A DNA stretch of 64,000 bases from Kiloniellaceae bacterium (GCA_021776115.1 JAJFGN010000026.1:34437-98436); one strand, 5' to 3'. Numbered from the stretch's first letter, positions 51,284 to 60,457 are shown. Made by a program: numbers and translations. Notes: a model not told the origin generated them from the sequence alone.

Positions 51284-53263
51284 CTATGCGCCCGCCGTGC
51301 GGTGCCGCCACATCTCCCGGTAGGCGTTCTCCAAGGCTATGTACAGGCCGACCGGGTCGCCGAGCGACGACCGGCGAACTTGATCGCGCAGGGTCGCTCG
51401 CAGGTCTGCAAGCTTGCCGGGGTCTTCACACAGGCGCCCGGCCAAGGCCACGAAATCGTGCGTCGAGCCAACGCTCCAAGCCGTGCGGTCTGCGCCGGCC
51501 AGGAGGCTCGCCCCCAGCCGCGCTCCGTAATGGTCACCAGCCAGTCCGATAACCGGGACGCCCATCCAGAGGGCCCGGCAATTCTCCACCAGCGATCCGC
51601 ACGAGCCGGTATCGAGAGCGATGTCCACATGATCGTAAAAAGCGAAGTCCGATGCGAAGTTGTCGGACATGTTCACGACGTCCATCCGGGCGCGCAGACC
51701 GAAGTGGGAAAAGAGGTCGGTCAGACGCTGAACGCTCGCCTCGTCTTGGTCGAAGCGGTTGCAGATCAGCAGCGTGGCCTTGTCCTGGGACCACAGCATC
51801 TCGGCCCAGTCGCGGGCCAGCGCCGGCGTGATCAGGGTCAGATCGCATTTCACGCCAAAGGTGACCGTGCCGCTTTGGGCCGCGGGCAGCGGGCCGACGT
51901 CGGGTATGCTGATGGGGGCGATATAGGCCAGGGGCGCGCGGGGCAGGGGCCAAATTTCCTGACCGGACGCCGGCGCCCCGGTTGCCGGCGGCCAGGCGGC
52001 CGCATCGGTCAGAATATAGTCCAGCCCCGGCAGACCGTGCGGGTGGGGGTAACCAAGCCAGGAGAGGGTCACCGGCGCCGGGCGCCAGGCGAAGACCAAC
52101 GGCCGTCCCCCTTCGAAATGGCCGCTGAGATCGACGGCAATGTCGATCTCGTCGCCGCGCAGGATCTCCCAGACGGTTTCGTCGTCGATCCCGGCGATAT
52201 CGGTCCACTTGACCGCCGCGCCCATCAAGCCCTCGGTGGTCGCATCCACGTAGGTCGTGTTGCTGTAGCAAAAGGCGGCGATTCGCTCGGGACGATGCAG
52301 ACGCAAGACCGGCTCGAACAGCTCTGTGAAATCATTCTGGTGAAAGGCGCCGGACAGGTAGGCGACGCGTAGCGGACGCTCAAGGTCTTGCGGGTTGGTC
52401 GGTGCCAGCGCGCGCGGCGTAATCGCCGCCGCGTGCTGTGCCCGCCATTCGGCATGCGCCGCCTCGATTCGACCGGCGTCCGTGCCCGGCCGGCGCACCA
52501 GGTCCGCGATCACGGCGGAATGAAGAACCGGATCATCGGGGGACAGCGACAAGGCTGCGGCATGGCACGCCACGGCTTCCTCGCCATGCCCGGTGGCGTG
52601 AAGCGCGGACCCCAGGCTCAAGAGATTGCCGGCTTCCGGCGGGCTGACGTGTAGGGCGGTATGGAGGGCCGAAATCGACGTTTCGAATCGGCCCGTTTTC
52701 AGGCTGGCCCGGCCCATGAGACTGAGGGTTTCGGGATCGCCCGGCGTCAGTTCGAGCTGGCGCCTACAGTGCGCGACCGCCTCGGCAAAGGCGCCGGCCT
52801 CGAAGCTGTACCCTGCGCGGTGAAAATAGGTCCGCGGATCGCCGGTTTGGAAGTTTTGGAAGAACGTGCCGTAGCGCTGGGGAAGAAGGTTCTTGATTGT
52901 CGGGTGCGGCGCCAGGGTGGTTGCCAGCTTGGCGTAGAACAAGGCCTCACCGACCTTACCAATGCGAACCAGGATCGCCGCCAGGGCGTCGGCACATTCC
53001 TGCATTAGCGGGTTGAGTTCGTGTGCGTGTTCGAGGATTTCGATCGCCTTGGTCGGCACGTCCAAATCGACATGCACGAGGCCAAGCAACAAAACGGCTT
53101 CGGCGCATCCGGCCTCCGCCTTCAGCGCCCGCTCACACGCAAGGATGGTTTCGTCGTGCCACTCGGCTTCCAGCGCCTCCACGGCCTCCCTGATCGCCAC
53201 GTCGGCCTCGCTCGGCACGAGGACGAGGCTAGGGGCTGCATCTTGGGGCGAGGTTTTCAGCAC
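51284..53263 (-). CDS. TPR/OGT-type (Glyco_transf_41) glycosyltransferase
   Basis: 659 residues from a GTG start. The first 290 are TPR repeats (AVLLLGLVHVDLDVPTKAIEILEHA in part, LMGRASLKTGRFETSISAL). The C-terminal OGT-like domain has RVAYLSGAFHQNDFTELFEPV, IAVDLSGHFEGGRPLVFAWRPAPV in part, and ALDTGSCGSLVENCRALWMGVPVI in part. Such enzymes add sugars to Ser/Thr of proteins. It lies between the flagellin gene and legI on one strand, so flagellin is the likely acceptor. Confidence 0.85.
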   Translation of the reverse strand: MLKTSPQDAAPSLVLVPSEADVAIREAVEALEAEWHDETILACERALKAEAGCAEAVLLLGLVHVDLDVPTKAIEILEHAHELNPLMQECADALAAILVRIGKVGEALFYAKLATTLAPHPTIKNLLPQRYGTFFQNFQTGDPRTYFHRAGYSFEAGAFAEAVAHCRRQLELTPGDPETLSLMGRASLKTGRFETSISALHTALHVSPPEAGNLLSLGSALHATGHGEEAVACHAAALSLSPDDPVLHSAVIADLVRRPGTDAGRIEAAHAEWRAQHAAAITPRALAPTNPQDLERPLRVAYLSGAFHQNDFTELFEPVLRLHRPERIAAFCYSNTTYVDATTEGLMGAAVKWTDIAGIDDETVWEILRGDEIDIAVDLSGHFEGGRPLVFAWRPAPVTLSWLGYPHPHGLPGLDYILTDAAAWPPATGAPASGQEIWPLPRAPLAYIAPISIPDVGPLPAAQSGTVTFGVKCDLTLITPALARDWAEMLWSQDKATLLICNRFDQDEASVQRLTDLFSHFGLRARMDVVNMSDNFASDFAFYDHVDIALDTGSCGSLVENCRALWMGVPVIGLAGDHYGARLGASLLAGADRTAWSVGSTHDFVALAGRLCEDPGKLADLRATLRDQVRRSSLGDPVGLYIALENAYREMWRHRTAGA

Positions 53264-53367
53264 AGGATCATTCCGCGAAGCTAGATGCCTTTGGCACGCC
53301 CCGGCTTGTCGAATGATGGTGGGATGTGCTGGTTCCCCTTTATCGCCCCGTCGTGGTTAAAGAGACC

Positions 53368-54192
53368 TTACCTGAAGAGCTGTAGGATCGACTGCTCTGC
53401 TTGTCCGGCGAAGGCGAGGGAATTGATACCAAGCTGCTGCCGGGTTTGCAGAGCGACCAAGCTTGCGCCCTCTTCGGTTAGATCGGCGAGGTTGAGCTTG
53501 CCCGCGCCCTCTTCGTGGAGGTTCACGTAGGCCGTATTGAAGTCGAGCCGGGTCTGCAGAATCGCGATATTGGAGGCGAGCGACTGAGCCTGGCCGCGCA
53601 GGGTGCCGATGGCGGCCTGAATTGCCGTCGCCGCCGCGTCGAGTATGGAGGCCAGGCTGAAGTTCACCGCAGAGGTAAGACTCATGCCACCGGTGGTGTT
53701 TACGCGCAGGTCGACCGAGGCGATATTCAGGAAGCTGGTGGTGTCGGTGCTGAATTGGACCGAGAGTGTCTGACCGGTTCCATTGACCAGATTGAGACCC
53801 TGATAGTTGGCATCCCTGGCCAGGTTGTCGACCTGAGTCCTGAGTTCGTTGTACTGCGTCACCAGCGACGCCAATTGATTGCCAGTGGCCGTTCTGGCGC
53901 TGATGATCAAGCCCTTCATCTGCTGGACCAAGGCATCGATGCCCTCGATGCCTTCCAGGGCGGTCGTGACCGAGCTGATGCCCTGGTCGACGCCTTCCTT
54001 CTTTTCACCCACATCGCGCGCGTTGTCGCTGAGCGCCTTGGCTTCGAAGAAGACACGCGGGTCGTCGATCGGACTGGCGACCTTGAGCCCCGTGGACAGC
54101 CGGTTCTGGGTCCGGGCGATCAGGATTTCGGTACTCTTCAACGCTAGCAGGTTCTCTCGGACCGCTGCGGATAGATTGAGATCTTGCGCCAT
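53368..54192 (-). CDS. fljA: flagellin
   Basis: 274 residues. Conserved D0/D1 ends: LLALKSTEILIARTQNRLSTGLKVASPIDD (in part) and a C-terminal LVALQTRQQLGINSLAFAGQAEQSILQLF (in part), with a short variable centre. GGGAG lies eight bases before the ATG. A sigma-54 promoter lies 58-72 bases upstream. No clear terminator follows, so read-through to the OGT-like gene and legI is likely. The paralog at 54437 shares the same ends. The symbol is by family only. Confidence 0.92.
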   Translation of the reverse strand: MAQDLNLSAAVRENLLALKSTEILIARTQNRLSTGLKVASPIDDPRVFFEAKALSDNARDVGEKKEGVDQGISSVTTALEGIEGIDALVQQMKGLIISARTATGNQLASLVTQYNELRTQVDNLARDANYQGLNLVNGTGQTLSVQFSTDTTSFLNIASVDLRVNTTGGMSLTSAVNFSLASILDAAATAIQAAIGTLRGQAQSLASNIAILQTRLDFNTAYVNLHEEGAGKLNLADLTEEGASLVALQTRQQLGINSLAFAGQAEQSILQLFR

Positions 54193-54249
54193 CTTTGAAC
54201 TCCCGTCATGGCTTGGCTAGGCGTGCCTGTGGTAGCTGCACACATTAAC

Positions 54250-54264
54250 GCAAAGGCCGTGCCA
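54250..54264 (-). promoter_or_regulatory. sigma-54 promoter of the flagellin at 53368-54192
   Basis: TGGCAC-GGCCT-TTGC on the minus strand, exact -24/-12 match, GG-N10-GC. Predicted start near 54238, with a leader of about 45 bases. Confidence 0.85.
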
Positions 54265-54373
54265 TATCGGAATGTCAACAAAAACAGATAGTTACGTATT
54301 TGAGCAAGCCACCTACGCGGCCTTGGGGAAGGCTTTGCCCGGGAGCATGGCAAATTTTGCCGATCGGGGGGCC

Positions 54374-54405
54374 AAAAAAGAAACGGGGGCGCCGAAGCGC
54401 CCCCG
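54374..54405 (-). terminator. intrinsic terminator of the flagellin at 54437-55276
   Basis: On the minus strand CGGGGGCGC-TTCG-GCGCCCCCG, a perfect nine-base stem with a TTCG tetraloop, followed by TTTCTTTTTT. It begins about 30 bases after the stop codon. Confidence 0.92.
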
Positions 54406-54436
54406 AAGGAAAAATCCAGACTGTGTTCCGTGTGGA

Positions 54437-55276
54437 TTAACGGAACAGAGACAGGATATTCTGTTCAGACTGAGCGGCGAAGGACAGCCCGTTGATACCG
54501 AGCTGCTGCCGGGTCTGCAGGGCCACCAGGTTCGCGCCCTCTTCGGTGATATCGGCCAGGGTTAGCTTGCCGGCGCCGTCATCCAGGACGTTTACGTAGC
54601 TCTCGGTGAAGTCCAGGCGGGCCTGCAGCAAACCGACGTTGGAACCCAACGACTGACCGGTACCGCGCAGGGAGGTGATCGCCGCATCGAGCTGGGCGAT
54701 CGAGGTATCGATGTTGGCAACTATACTGAAGCCAATTAACGAGTCGTTGCCCGCCGAGGTAATACCCAGGCCACCGACGGTGTTGGTTCGGATGTCAAGC
54801 GCGCCGACCGTGAGCACGCTGGTGGTCAGCTCACTGAAGGACACGGTCAGGGTCGAGGTCGTGTTGTTGACCAGGTTCAAGCCCTGATAGGTGGCGTCCG
54901 TCGCCAGATTATCGATCTGGGTGCGGAGACCATTGTACTGGGTCACCAGCGAGACGAGTTCCGTGCCGGTCGCCGTCTTGGCGGACAGCGCGATACCCTT
55001 GGCCTGGCGAACCAGGGTGTCGACCGACTCCACGGCTTCGAGTGCCGCGCTGAGCGAGCTAATGCCCTGGTCGATGCCGTCTTTCTTTTCGTTTAGCGTG
55101 CTGGCCCGGTCACTTAGGGCCTTGGCCTCGAAGAAGATCTTGGCGTCGTCGATCGGGCTAGCGACCTTCAGGCCACTGGCCAGTCGGTTGTTGCTTCGAT
55201 CGATCAGGTTAGCGGTATTGCCAAGCGACAGTAGCGACGACCTGGCGGCCGCGGAAAGGGTAATTTCGGTTGCCAT
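54437..55276 (-). CDS. flagellin (second copy)
   Basis: 279 residues. The start MATEITLSAAARSSLLSLGN and NRLASGLKVASPIDDAKIFF, and the end LVALQTRQQLGINGLSFAAQSEQN, are the flagellin ends. The ATG at 55276 has GGAG eight bases upstream; an earlier ATG at 55291 lacks one. A strong intrinsic terminator follows. No sigma-54 site was found upstream; instead there is an AT-rich region with two inverted repeats, so it is probably controlled differently from the other flagellin. Confidence 0.93.
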   Translation of the reverse strand: MATEITLSAAARSSLLSLGNTANLIDRSNNRLASGLKVASPIDDAKIFFEAKALSDRASTLNEKKDGIDQGISSLSAALEAVESVDTLVRQAKGIALSAKTATGTELVSLVTQYNGLRTQIDNLATDATYQGLNLVNNTTSTLTVSFSELTTSVLTVGALDIRTNTVGGLGITSAGNDSLIGFSIVANIDTSIAQLDAAITSLRGTGQSLGSNVGLLQARLDFTESYVNVLDDGAGKLTLADITEEGANLVALQTRQQLGINGLSFAAQSEQNILSLFR

Positions 55277-55474
55277 TTTGGGATTCTCCATTCTGAAGTT
55301 GTCAACGGGACCGTTCTAGCCCCCGGGCCATTCTGACCCGTGTTAAGTAGTGGTGATCATAGATTCAAATAATGAAGCGTTTATTTATGTGTATAGATAA
55401 TTTAATAGTTGGTTTATGGAGTTTTAACCAAAAGAAAAATAATAAATATTAACTATGAATTGGAAATAAAGGTC

Positions 55475-55503
55475 GGGTATTTGTAATTTAACTATAAATA
55501 CCC
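55475..55503. repeat. AT-rich inverted repeat upstream of the second flagellin
   Basis: GGGTATTT (55475-55482) and AAATACCC (55496-55503), perfect eight-base arms around a 13-base AT-rich centre. Confidence 0.55.
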
Positions 55504-55509
55504 TACGAG

Positions 55510-55526
55510 ATCGGGCTATACCCGAT
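55510..55526. repeat. short hairpin after the gene at 55586
   Basis: ATCGGG-CTATA-CCCGAT, six-base stem. It may end the transcript of the minus-strand gene at 55586-56410; the T-run after it is poor. Confidence 0.4.
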
Positions 55527-55585
55527 GTTGCAGGAAAAATGGCGATTGGCGTGATTCGCGTCGGCGGCCAGTGGCCGGCGGCCGG

Positions 55586-56410
55586 TCAAGCAAATAGATT
55601 AAGGACGGATCCCGGATCCAGTTCCGGCTTGAGGACCGTACCTTCCGCGACATAGCCTCCCAGGTTCTGGGAGCCCTCGAAGCTGAGGGAGAGGAAGCTA
55701 AAGACGCGGGCCAGTTCGGCCTCCAACGCCTTGATGCGATCGATCCCCGCACTGCGCTCGTCGAGCTCGACATCTTCGATCTTCAGGCCAAGTTCACCCA
55801 AGACGCGGTCCTGGCTAGTTACTGCGGTGGTTGCCGAGTCCTGATTGAGCTCGAGTATCTCCAGCTTCGTGGAGAAATCCAGCACGAGGCCGTCGATCGT
55901 TGCCTGGGCAGCTGCCGAGGAAGCCGCGTCGGCGGTGGACAGCGCTTGAATCGCGGTATCGGCCTGGACTTTCAGGTCCCTCAAGCCGTCCGGGGCGCCC
56001 AAGCCAGTGATGTTCGCGGCCAGCAGCTTTTCGACGCTGTCCAGGACCTCCACGCGCTTTGTGTCGAATGCGGCGGTGGTGCTGGGATCGGCGAGGGCGC
56101 GAAGCTCGCCCAGTTGATCGAGAATATCCTTGACCGTCTGGCGGTTGGTCGAGGTATGGGCCTTGAAGGTCTCGGCCAGCTCCAGGCTGCCCTCGAGCCG
56201 GATCGCCTTGGCGCGCAGCAGGACCGTCCTGGAGCGGCCGTACTCGGCGTCCTGGAATTTTTCCAGTTCCACGTTGAAGCGCTTGATGGCGGTCTCTTGC
56301 GCCGCGGCGAAGATCACCTCGAAGTTGGGCCTCGCGGTGGTCTGCGCAAGAACGGCTAGCGACCGTCCCGCAACGTTGGGAATCGTATTGCCGACGGATT
56401 CGATTGCCAT
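55586..56410 (-). CDS. unrecognised helical protein of the filament gene cluster
   Basis: 274 residues; no family recognised. It is almost all helix with many Ala/Leu/Glu and few aromatics, no signal peptide, no membrane segment and no Cys. Features include TTARPNFEVIFAAAQETAIKRFN near the start, RSRTVLLRAKAIRLEG, and a tail SLSFEGSQNLGGYVAEG and LDPGSVLNLF. The helical ends and length are flagellin-like, but the flagellin signatures are absent. It lies between flagellin and flgL. A perfect CtrA box is 46 bases upstream. It could be a minor filament or junction protein, or a chaperone; this is inference. Confidence 0.7.
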   Translation of the reverse strand: MAIESVGNTIPNVAGRSLAVLAQTTARPNFEVIFAAAQETAIKRFNVELEKFQDAEYGRSRTVLLRAKAIRLEGSLELAETFKAHTSTNRQTVKDILDQLGELRALADPSTTAAFDTKRVEVLDSVEKLLAANITGLGAPDGLRDLKVQADTAIQALSTADAASSAAAQATIDGLVLDFSTKLEILELNQDSATTAVTSQDRVLGELGLKIEDVELDERSAGIDRIKALEAELARVFSFLSLSFEGSQNLGGYVAEGTVLKPELDPGSVLNLFA

Positions 56411-56455
56411 GGTCTACCTGACCTCAAGTTACCACGGCATGATGCACCCCGCCTG

Positions 56456-56470
56456 TTAACGGGCGCTTAA
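56456..56470. promoter_or_regulatory. perfect CtrA box upstream of the unrecognised gene at 55586-56410
   Basis: TTAA-CGGGCGC-TTAA, exact TTAA-N7-TTAA, 46 bases before the start codon and 77 bases after the flgL stop. Confidence 0.6.
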
Positions 56471-56546
56471 CGGCCCGGTCAACGACCAAGCGCGTCCCCA
56501 GGCTCAAGAGCGTGGGTTATGGGACTTAGGTCCTAGCGTTAAAGAC

Positions 56547-57737
56547 CTAGATAAAGTCGAGCAGGCTAAACGATTGCAAGCGTGCCAGCGTGCTGAAGGA
56601 GGCCTCCAGCGCTTGTTGGTCGCTCTGCAGCCTGACAATGACTTCGGCCGGATCTATGCTTTCGATGTCCTTGATTATGCCCTCGGCATAGGCGTTGAAG
56701 TTCTCGTGACGCTCCAGTGTGTTCTCCAAGGTTTGGCGTGCCAAGGTGACGCCCACGCGGATCTGGGTGACCGAGCTGAAGCCGGCGGTGGACGGCGTCT
56801 GCAGCGCCGCTTTGACCATGTCCCGGGCCTTGGTGATAATCGCCAGCTCGTTGACGTCGGTCGCATCGCCGTTCGGCAGGTTGGCGATCGCGTCGGCGGC
56901 GGAAAGGATCTGCTGGAAAGCCAGATTGTCGGCGCGTACGTCGTAGGTCACATTGACCTGCGCGTCCGCGCGCACCGTATTGGCCTGGGCATTGCCCTGG
57001 TAATAGTCGATCTTTGGGGTCGTTAGCGTCTGCGCCGAGTTCAATCTGTCGACGTAATATTGCCAAAGGCCGGGATCTTGGGCGTTGATTTCGGTCAGGG
57101 TCGGGTTGTTCGGATCGACCGGCGCTGGGACCGTCGGTGCCACACCGTTCTTGTCGAAGTATATCTGGTTGTAGAACGAGCCTTGGGCGAAGGGTAGAGT
57201 ATTGCCCAAGGTTTGTACGTAGTATGCCTCGTAGTAAGTCCTATCGACCGTGGTTCCGTTGCTCTGAATCAGCGAGACACTGGTGTAGCCTGCGGCGTTG
57301 AGGTCGATCGGCTGGCGGTCGCCGCGCGTGCCGCTGAACAGATAGGAATCGCCGCTGCGGGTATTCAGCAGCCCCGCGATCGCATCGCGAATATTAGCCG
57401 CGACCTGTTTCAGATTGCCGCCGGTCGCGTTCGGTTCTTGCAAGGTGCGTTCCAGCGTGTCGCGCAGTTCGAGCGCCAAGTCCTCGACCGCGGCCATGGT
57501 GGTATCCATCAGGCTTAGGCGCTGCTCCGCGGTGCCGATGTTCATGGTGAATTGCGAGATTTCGGCGCGCCGCGTTTCCAGGGATACCAGCCGCAGCACG
57601 TCCTGGGAAATGCCGGAGTACGTCTGTGACTTCTTGTCGGATGCGAGTTGCACGCTGAGGTCGGCGGCGCGCGCCTGGGTATTGAGCGTGTGATACAGCG
57701 TCATTTGCTGCAGGGCGAAGGTCGGAACGCGGGTCAT
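56547..57737 (-). CDS. flgL: hook-filament junction protein FlgL
   Basis: 396 residues. Flagellin-like ends (MTLYHTLNTQARAADLSVQLAS at the start, LEASFSTLARLQSFSLLDFI at the end) and the FlgL segment RDAIAGLLNTRSGDSYLFSGTRGDRQPI (in part). It joins hook to filament after FlgK. It follows flgK by 14 bases. Confidence 0.93.
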   Translation of the reverse strand: MTRVPTFALQQMTLYHTLNTQARAADLSVQLASDKKSQTYSGISQDVLRLVSLETRRAEISQFTMNIGTAEQRLSLMDTTMAAVEDLALELRDTLERTLQEPNATGGNLKQVAANIRDAIAGLLNTRSGDSYLFSGTRGDRQPIDLNAAGYTSVSLIQSNGTTVDRTYYEAYYVQTLGNTLPFAQGSFYNQIYFDKNGVAPTVPAPVDPNNPTLTEINAQDPGLWQYYVDRLNSAQTLTTPKIDYYQGNAQANTVRADAQVNVTYDVRADNLAFQQILSAADAIANLPNGDATDVNELAIITKARDMVKAALQTPSTAGFSSVTQIRVGVTLARQTLENTLERHENFNAYAEGIIKDIESIDPAEVIVRLQSDQQALEASFSTLARLQSFSLLDFI

Positions 57738-57751
57738 GGCGCTATCTCTCG

Positions 57752-59806
57752 TCAGCCTAATTCAATCAGGATGTCCAACATTTCCGAAATCACCGACGTC
57801 AAGCGGGCGGAGGCCGAGTAGGCGTTCTGGAGCACGATGATGTTGGCGAGTTCTTCGTCCAGGTTGACCGCACTCAGGGTCGCGATCTGGTTCTCCAGGG
57901 CCACGCGAAAACTGTCGCCGGTGGAAATCTGGGTGTCGAGCCTGTTCGCTTGCGCGGCGTTGACCGAGAGGATCTCCGCGGCGTAGGACGCAAGCGTGAT
58001 GCTTCGCTGCGGCATGCCGCCGGCCGCGGTAAAGCTCTGGTTGCTAGTGAAGGCATCGGCGAGCGCCCGGGCGATCGTGCCGTCTCCGGAGGAAACGGCG
58101 ATGGCCCCGACAGCCAAAGGCGCGGCGGCGCTCGATTCGGCATGGGCAACCAGACCGGGGTTCTGCAAGATTGCCTGACGAACCGCGATTCGTTGCGCGG
58201 TTCCGGCCGTGCCGGCCCTCAGGTTTATCTGGCTGGTCAGGGTCCCAGAATCCGTGATCGTGAAGTTGTCGTTGTCCGCGTCGGTGATCTGGAGGCGGTA
58301 ACCGTCGGCCTCGCGCACGACGCTGGCGGTAATGTTGGGGCCGCCGAGCGCGGCGGTGATCGCGGTGGCGATATCGGTCAGGCTGTCGCCGACCACGTAA
58401 CCGACGTTCGTGGTCGCCCCGGCGATATCGAACGACAGGGTCCCGGCCAACCCGATGGCGGCGGTATTGCTGGCGACCCTGTCGCTCATATAGTTCGCGA
58501 AATCCGGGCCACTGTCGAAGAAGTCGTTGAGCCCTAGGAATTGACCCATGCCATAGGTGACGTTGCCGGTCGTGACCGCACTAGTGAGCTCGTTGATCGT
58601 AATGAGATTGGTGCCCGTGGCGGACATGGTGACCTTGCCGCTGGCATTGATGGACGCGGTTGCGTTGGCCATGCCGTTGATCTGGGCGACCAATTCGCCG
58701 ATATTGTTAGGAGCCAAGGTGGCGAGGTTGATATCGTTGGTTTCGACCGTGAGCCCGTCCGCATCGACCACGGTTACGCGGAACAGGCCGGTCATGGAAG
58801 GCGAATCGGTTGCCGCCACACTGCGCGTACCGGTCAGGGTTTGTGGCGGCGGAAAGGCCGTGCCGTCGTTGTGCAACTTGTTCACGGTATCGCGCAGCAC
58901 CTCGGCAAGCCGGTCGATTTGGGCCTGCAGATCGACTATGTTCTGGTCTCTGGTCGCGATCAGGCCGCCCACGCGGCCGCCGGTGATCTCCGCGGTGATG
59001 TCGGGCCCGGCTGAGCCGAGCAGTATCCCGCTGATGCCGGTCCCCAGGGTTACCGACGGGCTCAGTTGGGCCGCGGCGCTGTGGACGAGGGTGACCGGCA
59101 CGGAGTCCAGCAAGGTCCGCCCCGAACCGGACAGGATGACGACCTCCCCGGTGTTTCGGGTGAAGTGCTGGATATCGATCTCTTCGGCCAGTTGGTTGAT
59201 CAAGCGGTCTCGCGCGTCTTCCAGGTCCGGCGCCGTATCCGAGGCCGCGAGAGCCCCGGCGATCTGTTGATTGAGCGTATGTATGTCGCTTAGCAGGGTG
59301 TTGACGGTCCCGACCGCATCTTCGATTAGGCGGTCCGCGTCCGATCGCATCTGCTGCAGGTTATCGCTCATGGAATTGAGCTGGCTCGCCAGCAGGCGCC
59401 CGGATTCGACCGTGCTGCCGCGGTTGGTCAGGCTGCTTGGATTGGTGCTCAGTCCCTCCAAGGCCGATCCGAACTCGGTGAGGTTGTGGCTGAGCGAGGA
59501 GTTATCGGCGAGCGACCCGAACAGGATTTGGGTTTCCTGCAGATATCCGTTTTGAATTTTCTGGCCGCTCAGGGTCGCGATGTGGTCCTGAAGCTGACGC
59601 AGCAAGCGATCGTCCACGGTTCGCTGAACGTCGGACAACTGGACGCCGGTTGCTTGGCCGGCCAGAGTCCTTGTGACGAGCGCCGCGGTCTTGCGCGAAT
59701 AGCCCTCCGTATTCACGTTGGCCACGTTGTTGGACGTGATCTGCATCTGGGCTTGAGAGACCTGAAGCCCGGACAGTGTCGATTGAAGGGCGCCTAGCAG
59801 TGACAT
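57752..59806 (-). CDS. flgK: hook-filament junction protein FlgK
   Basis: 684 residues. The ATG at 59806 begins MSLLGALQSTLSGLQVSQAQ, followed by TSNNVANVNTEGYSRKTA, the rod/hook/HAP signature; the end is VNLDEELANIIVLQNAYSAS. The central part is Thr/Ala/Gly-rich. The longer frame to 59860 starts past the useful region and lies close to the sigma-54 start. A sigma-54 promoter lies at 59914-59928. Confidence 0.94.
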   Translation of the reverse strand: MSLLGALQSTLSGLQVSQAQMQITSNNVANVNTEGYSRKTAALVTRTLAGQATGVQLSDVQRTVDDRLLRQLQDHIATLSGQKIQNGYLQETQILFGSLADNSSLSHNLTEFGSALEGLSTNPSSLTNRGSTVESGRLLASQLNSMSDNLQQMRSDADRLIEDAVGTVNTLLSDIHTLNQQIAGALAASDTAPDLEDARDRLINQLAEEIDIQHFTRNTGEVVILSGSGRTLLDSVPVTLVHSAAAQLSPSVTLGTGISGILLGSAGPDITAEITGGRVGGLIATRDQNIVDLQAQIDRLAEVLRDTVNKLHNDGTAFPPPQTLTGTRSVAATDSPSMTGLFRVTVVDADGLTVETNDINLATLAPNNIGELVAQINGMANATASINASGKVTMSATGTNLITINELTSAVTTGNVTYGMGQFLGLNDFFDSGPDFANYMSDRVASNTAAIGLAGTLSFDIAGATTNVGYVVGDSLTDIATAITAALGGPNITASVVREADGYRLQITDADNDNFTITDSGTLTSQINLRAGTAGTAQRIAVRQAILQNPGLVAHAESSAAAPLAVGAIAVSSGDGTIARALADAFTSNQSFTAAGGMPQRSITLASYAAEILSVNAAQANRLDTQISTGDSFRVALENQIATLSAVNLDEELANIIVLQNAYSASARLTSVISEMLDILIELG

Positions 59807-59913
59807 CGATGGGTTCCCAAAGGTTTCCAGATCGGCTGAACGGCGGCGGGATGGCCCCACGCACCGGGGCTGGGCGCAGCGCCATCCGCTTTATCTGCCC
59901 ACGCCAAACCTAT

Positions 59914-59928
59914 GCGAATGCCGTGCCA
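59914..59928 (-). promoter_or_regulatory. sigma-54 promoter of flgK-flgL
   Basis: TGGCAC-GGCAT-TCGC on the minus strand, GG-N10-GC kept, one mismatch in the -12 element. Predicted start near 59902, leader about 95 bases. Confidence 0.7.
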
Positions 59929-60109
59929 ACCATGGACGCCATTTAACCGCTGGATATAAGGGGATGCCCTGCGTGAATCTGCCGTGGTCCGGCGGAGGGG
60001 GGTAGTTACCGCCAAGGCGCCCGTGCCAGGTCGGCAAGAATTACCTAGCCGGTATGCTTGGATCGGCAGTCAATTTGTCGGGAACGGCCGTGTCAGGACG
60101 AGCCGGGCT

Positions 60110-60457
60110 TTAGACGGAACGATCGACCAGCAGACCGGGGGAAACTTCGGCCGGGTCGCGGTCGACAGTATCGTCGATAAACCGGACCAACTCTTCGGAC
60201 GGGAATCGGAGGATTTCCTCGCCACTTTCCCGGTTAACGACCTGGACAAAGGTTCGGCGCAGCTCCTTGTCGTAGACCAGATTGTACTGCGACGGTCTTT
60301 CTGGAACCGGTGTCCTTTCTGGAGCCGGCGTCGATTTGACGCGCGCGCGCGGCTCTGCTTCCCGTTTGCTTTCGGGCGCGGGTTTCGCCTCGCGCTCCAC
60401 GACTTCCGGTGTCGCGGCCCGCTCGGGCGGTGTTGAAGTTACGGCGGTTATGAGCAT
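60110..60457 (-). CDS. flaG: FlaG-like flagellar protein
   Basis: 115 residues. A charged Pro/Glu/Arg-rich head (1-55) is followed by the FlaG core VYDKELRRTFVQVVNRESGE and ILRFPSEELVRFID. FlaG affects filament length in other bacteria. It is preceded by a 212-base AT-rich spacer with a CtrA-like site and lies 182 bases before the flgK promoter region. Confidence 0.8.
   Translation of the reverse strand: MLITAVTSTPPERAATPEVVEREAKPAPESKREAEPRARVKSTPAPERTPVPERPSQYNLVYDKELRRTFVQVVNRESGEEILRFPSEELVRFIDDTVDRDPAEVSPGLLVDRSV

Larger units (their letters stand above)
55277..55585. other. AT-rich intergenic region upstream of the second flagellin
   Basis: About 310 bases without a gene. From about 55360 to 55505 it is strikingly AT-rich against a GC-rich genome. 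It must hold the flagellin promoter. No sigma-54 pair was found; several TTAA words occur but none at CtrA spacing. It also holds the two inverted repeats listed separately. Confidence 0.6.

Noticed and set aside
53296..53312. TGGCAC word on the plus strand resembling a sigma-54 -24 element
   Set aside because: No TTGC at the right spacing; GG-N10-GC is not met.
53264..53367. Terminator between the flagellin at 53368 and the OGT-type gene
   Set aside because: No hairpin with a T-run was found; read-through is more likely.
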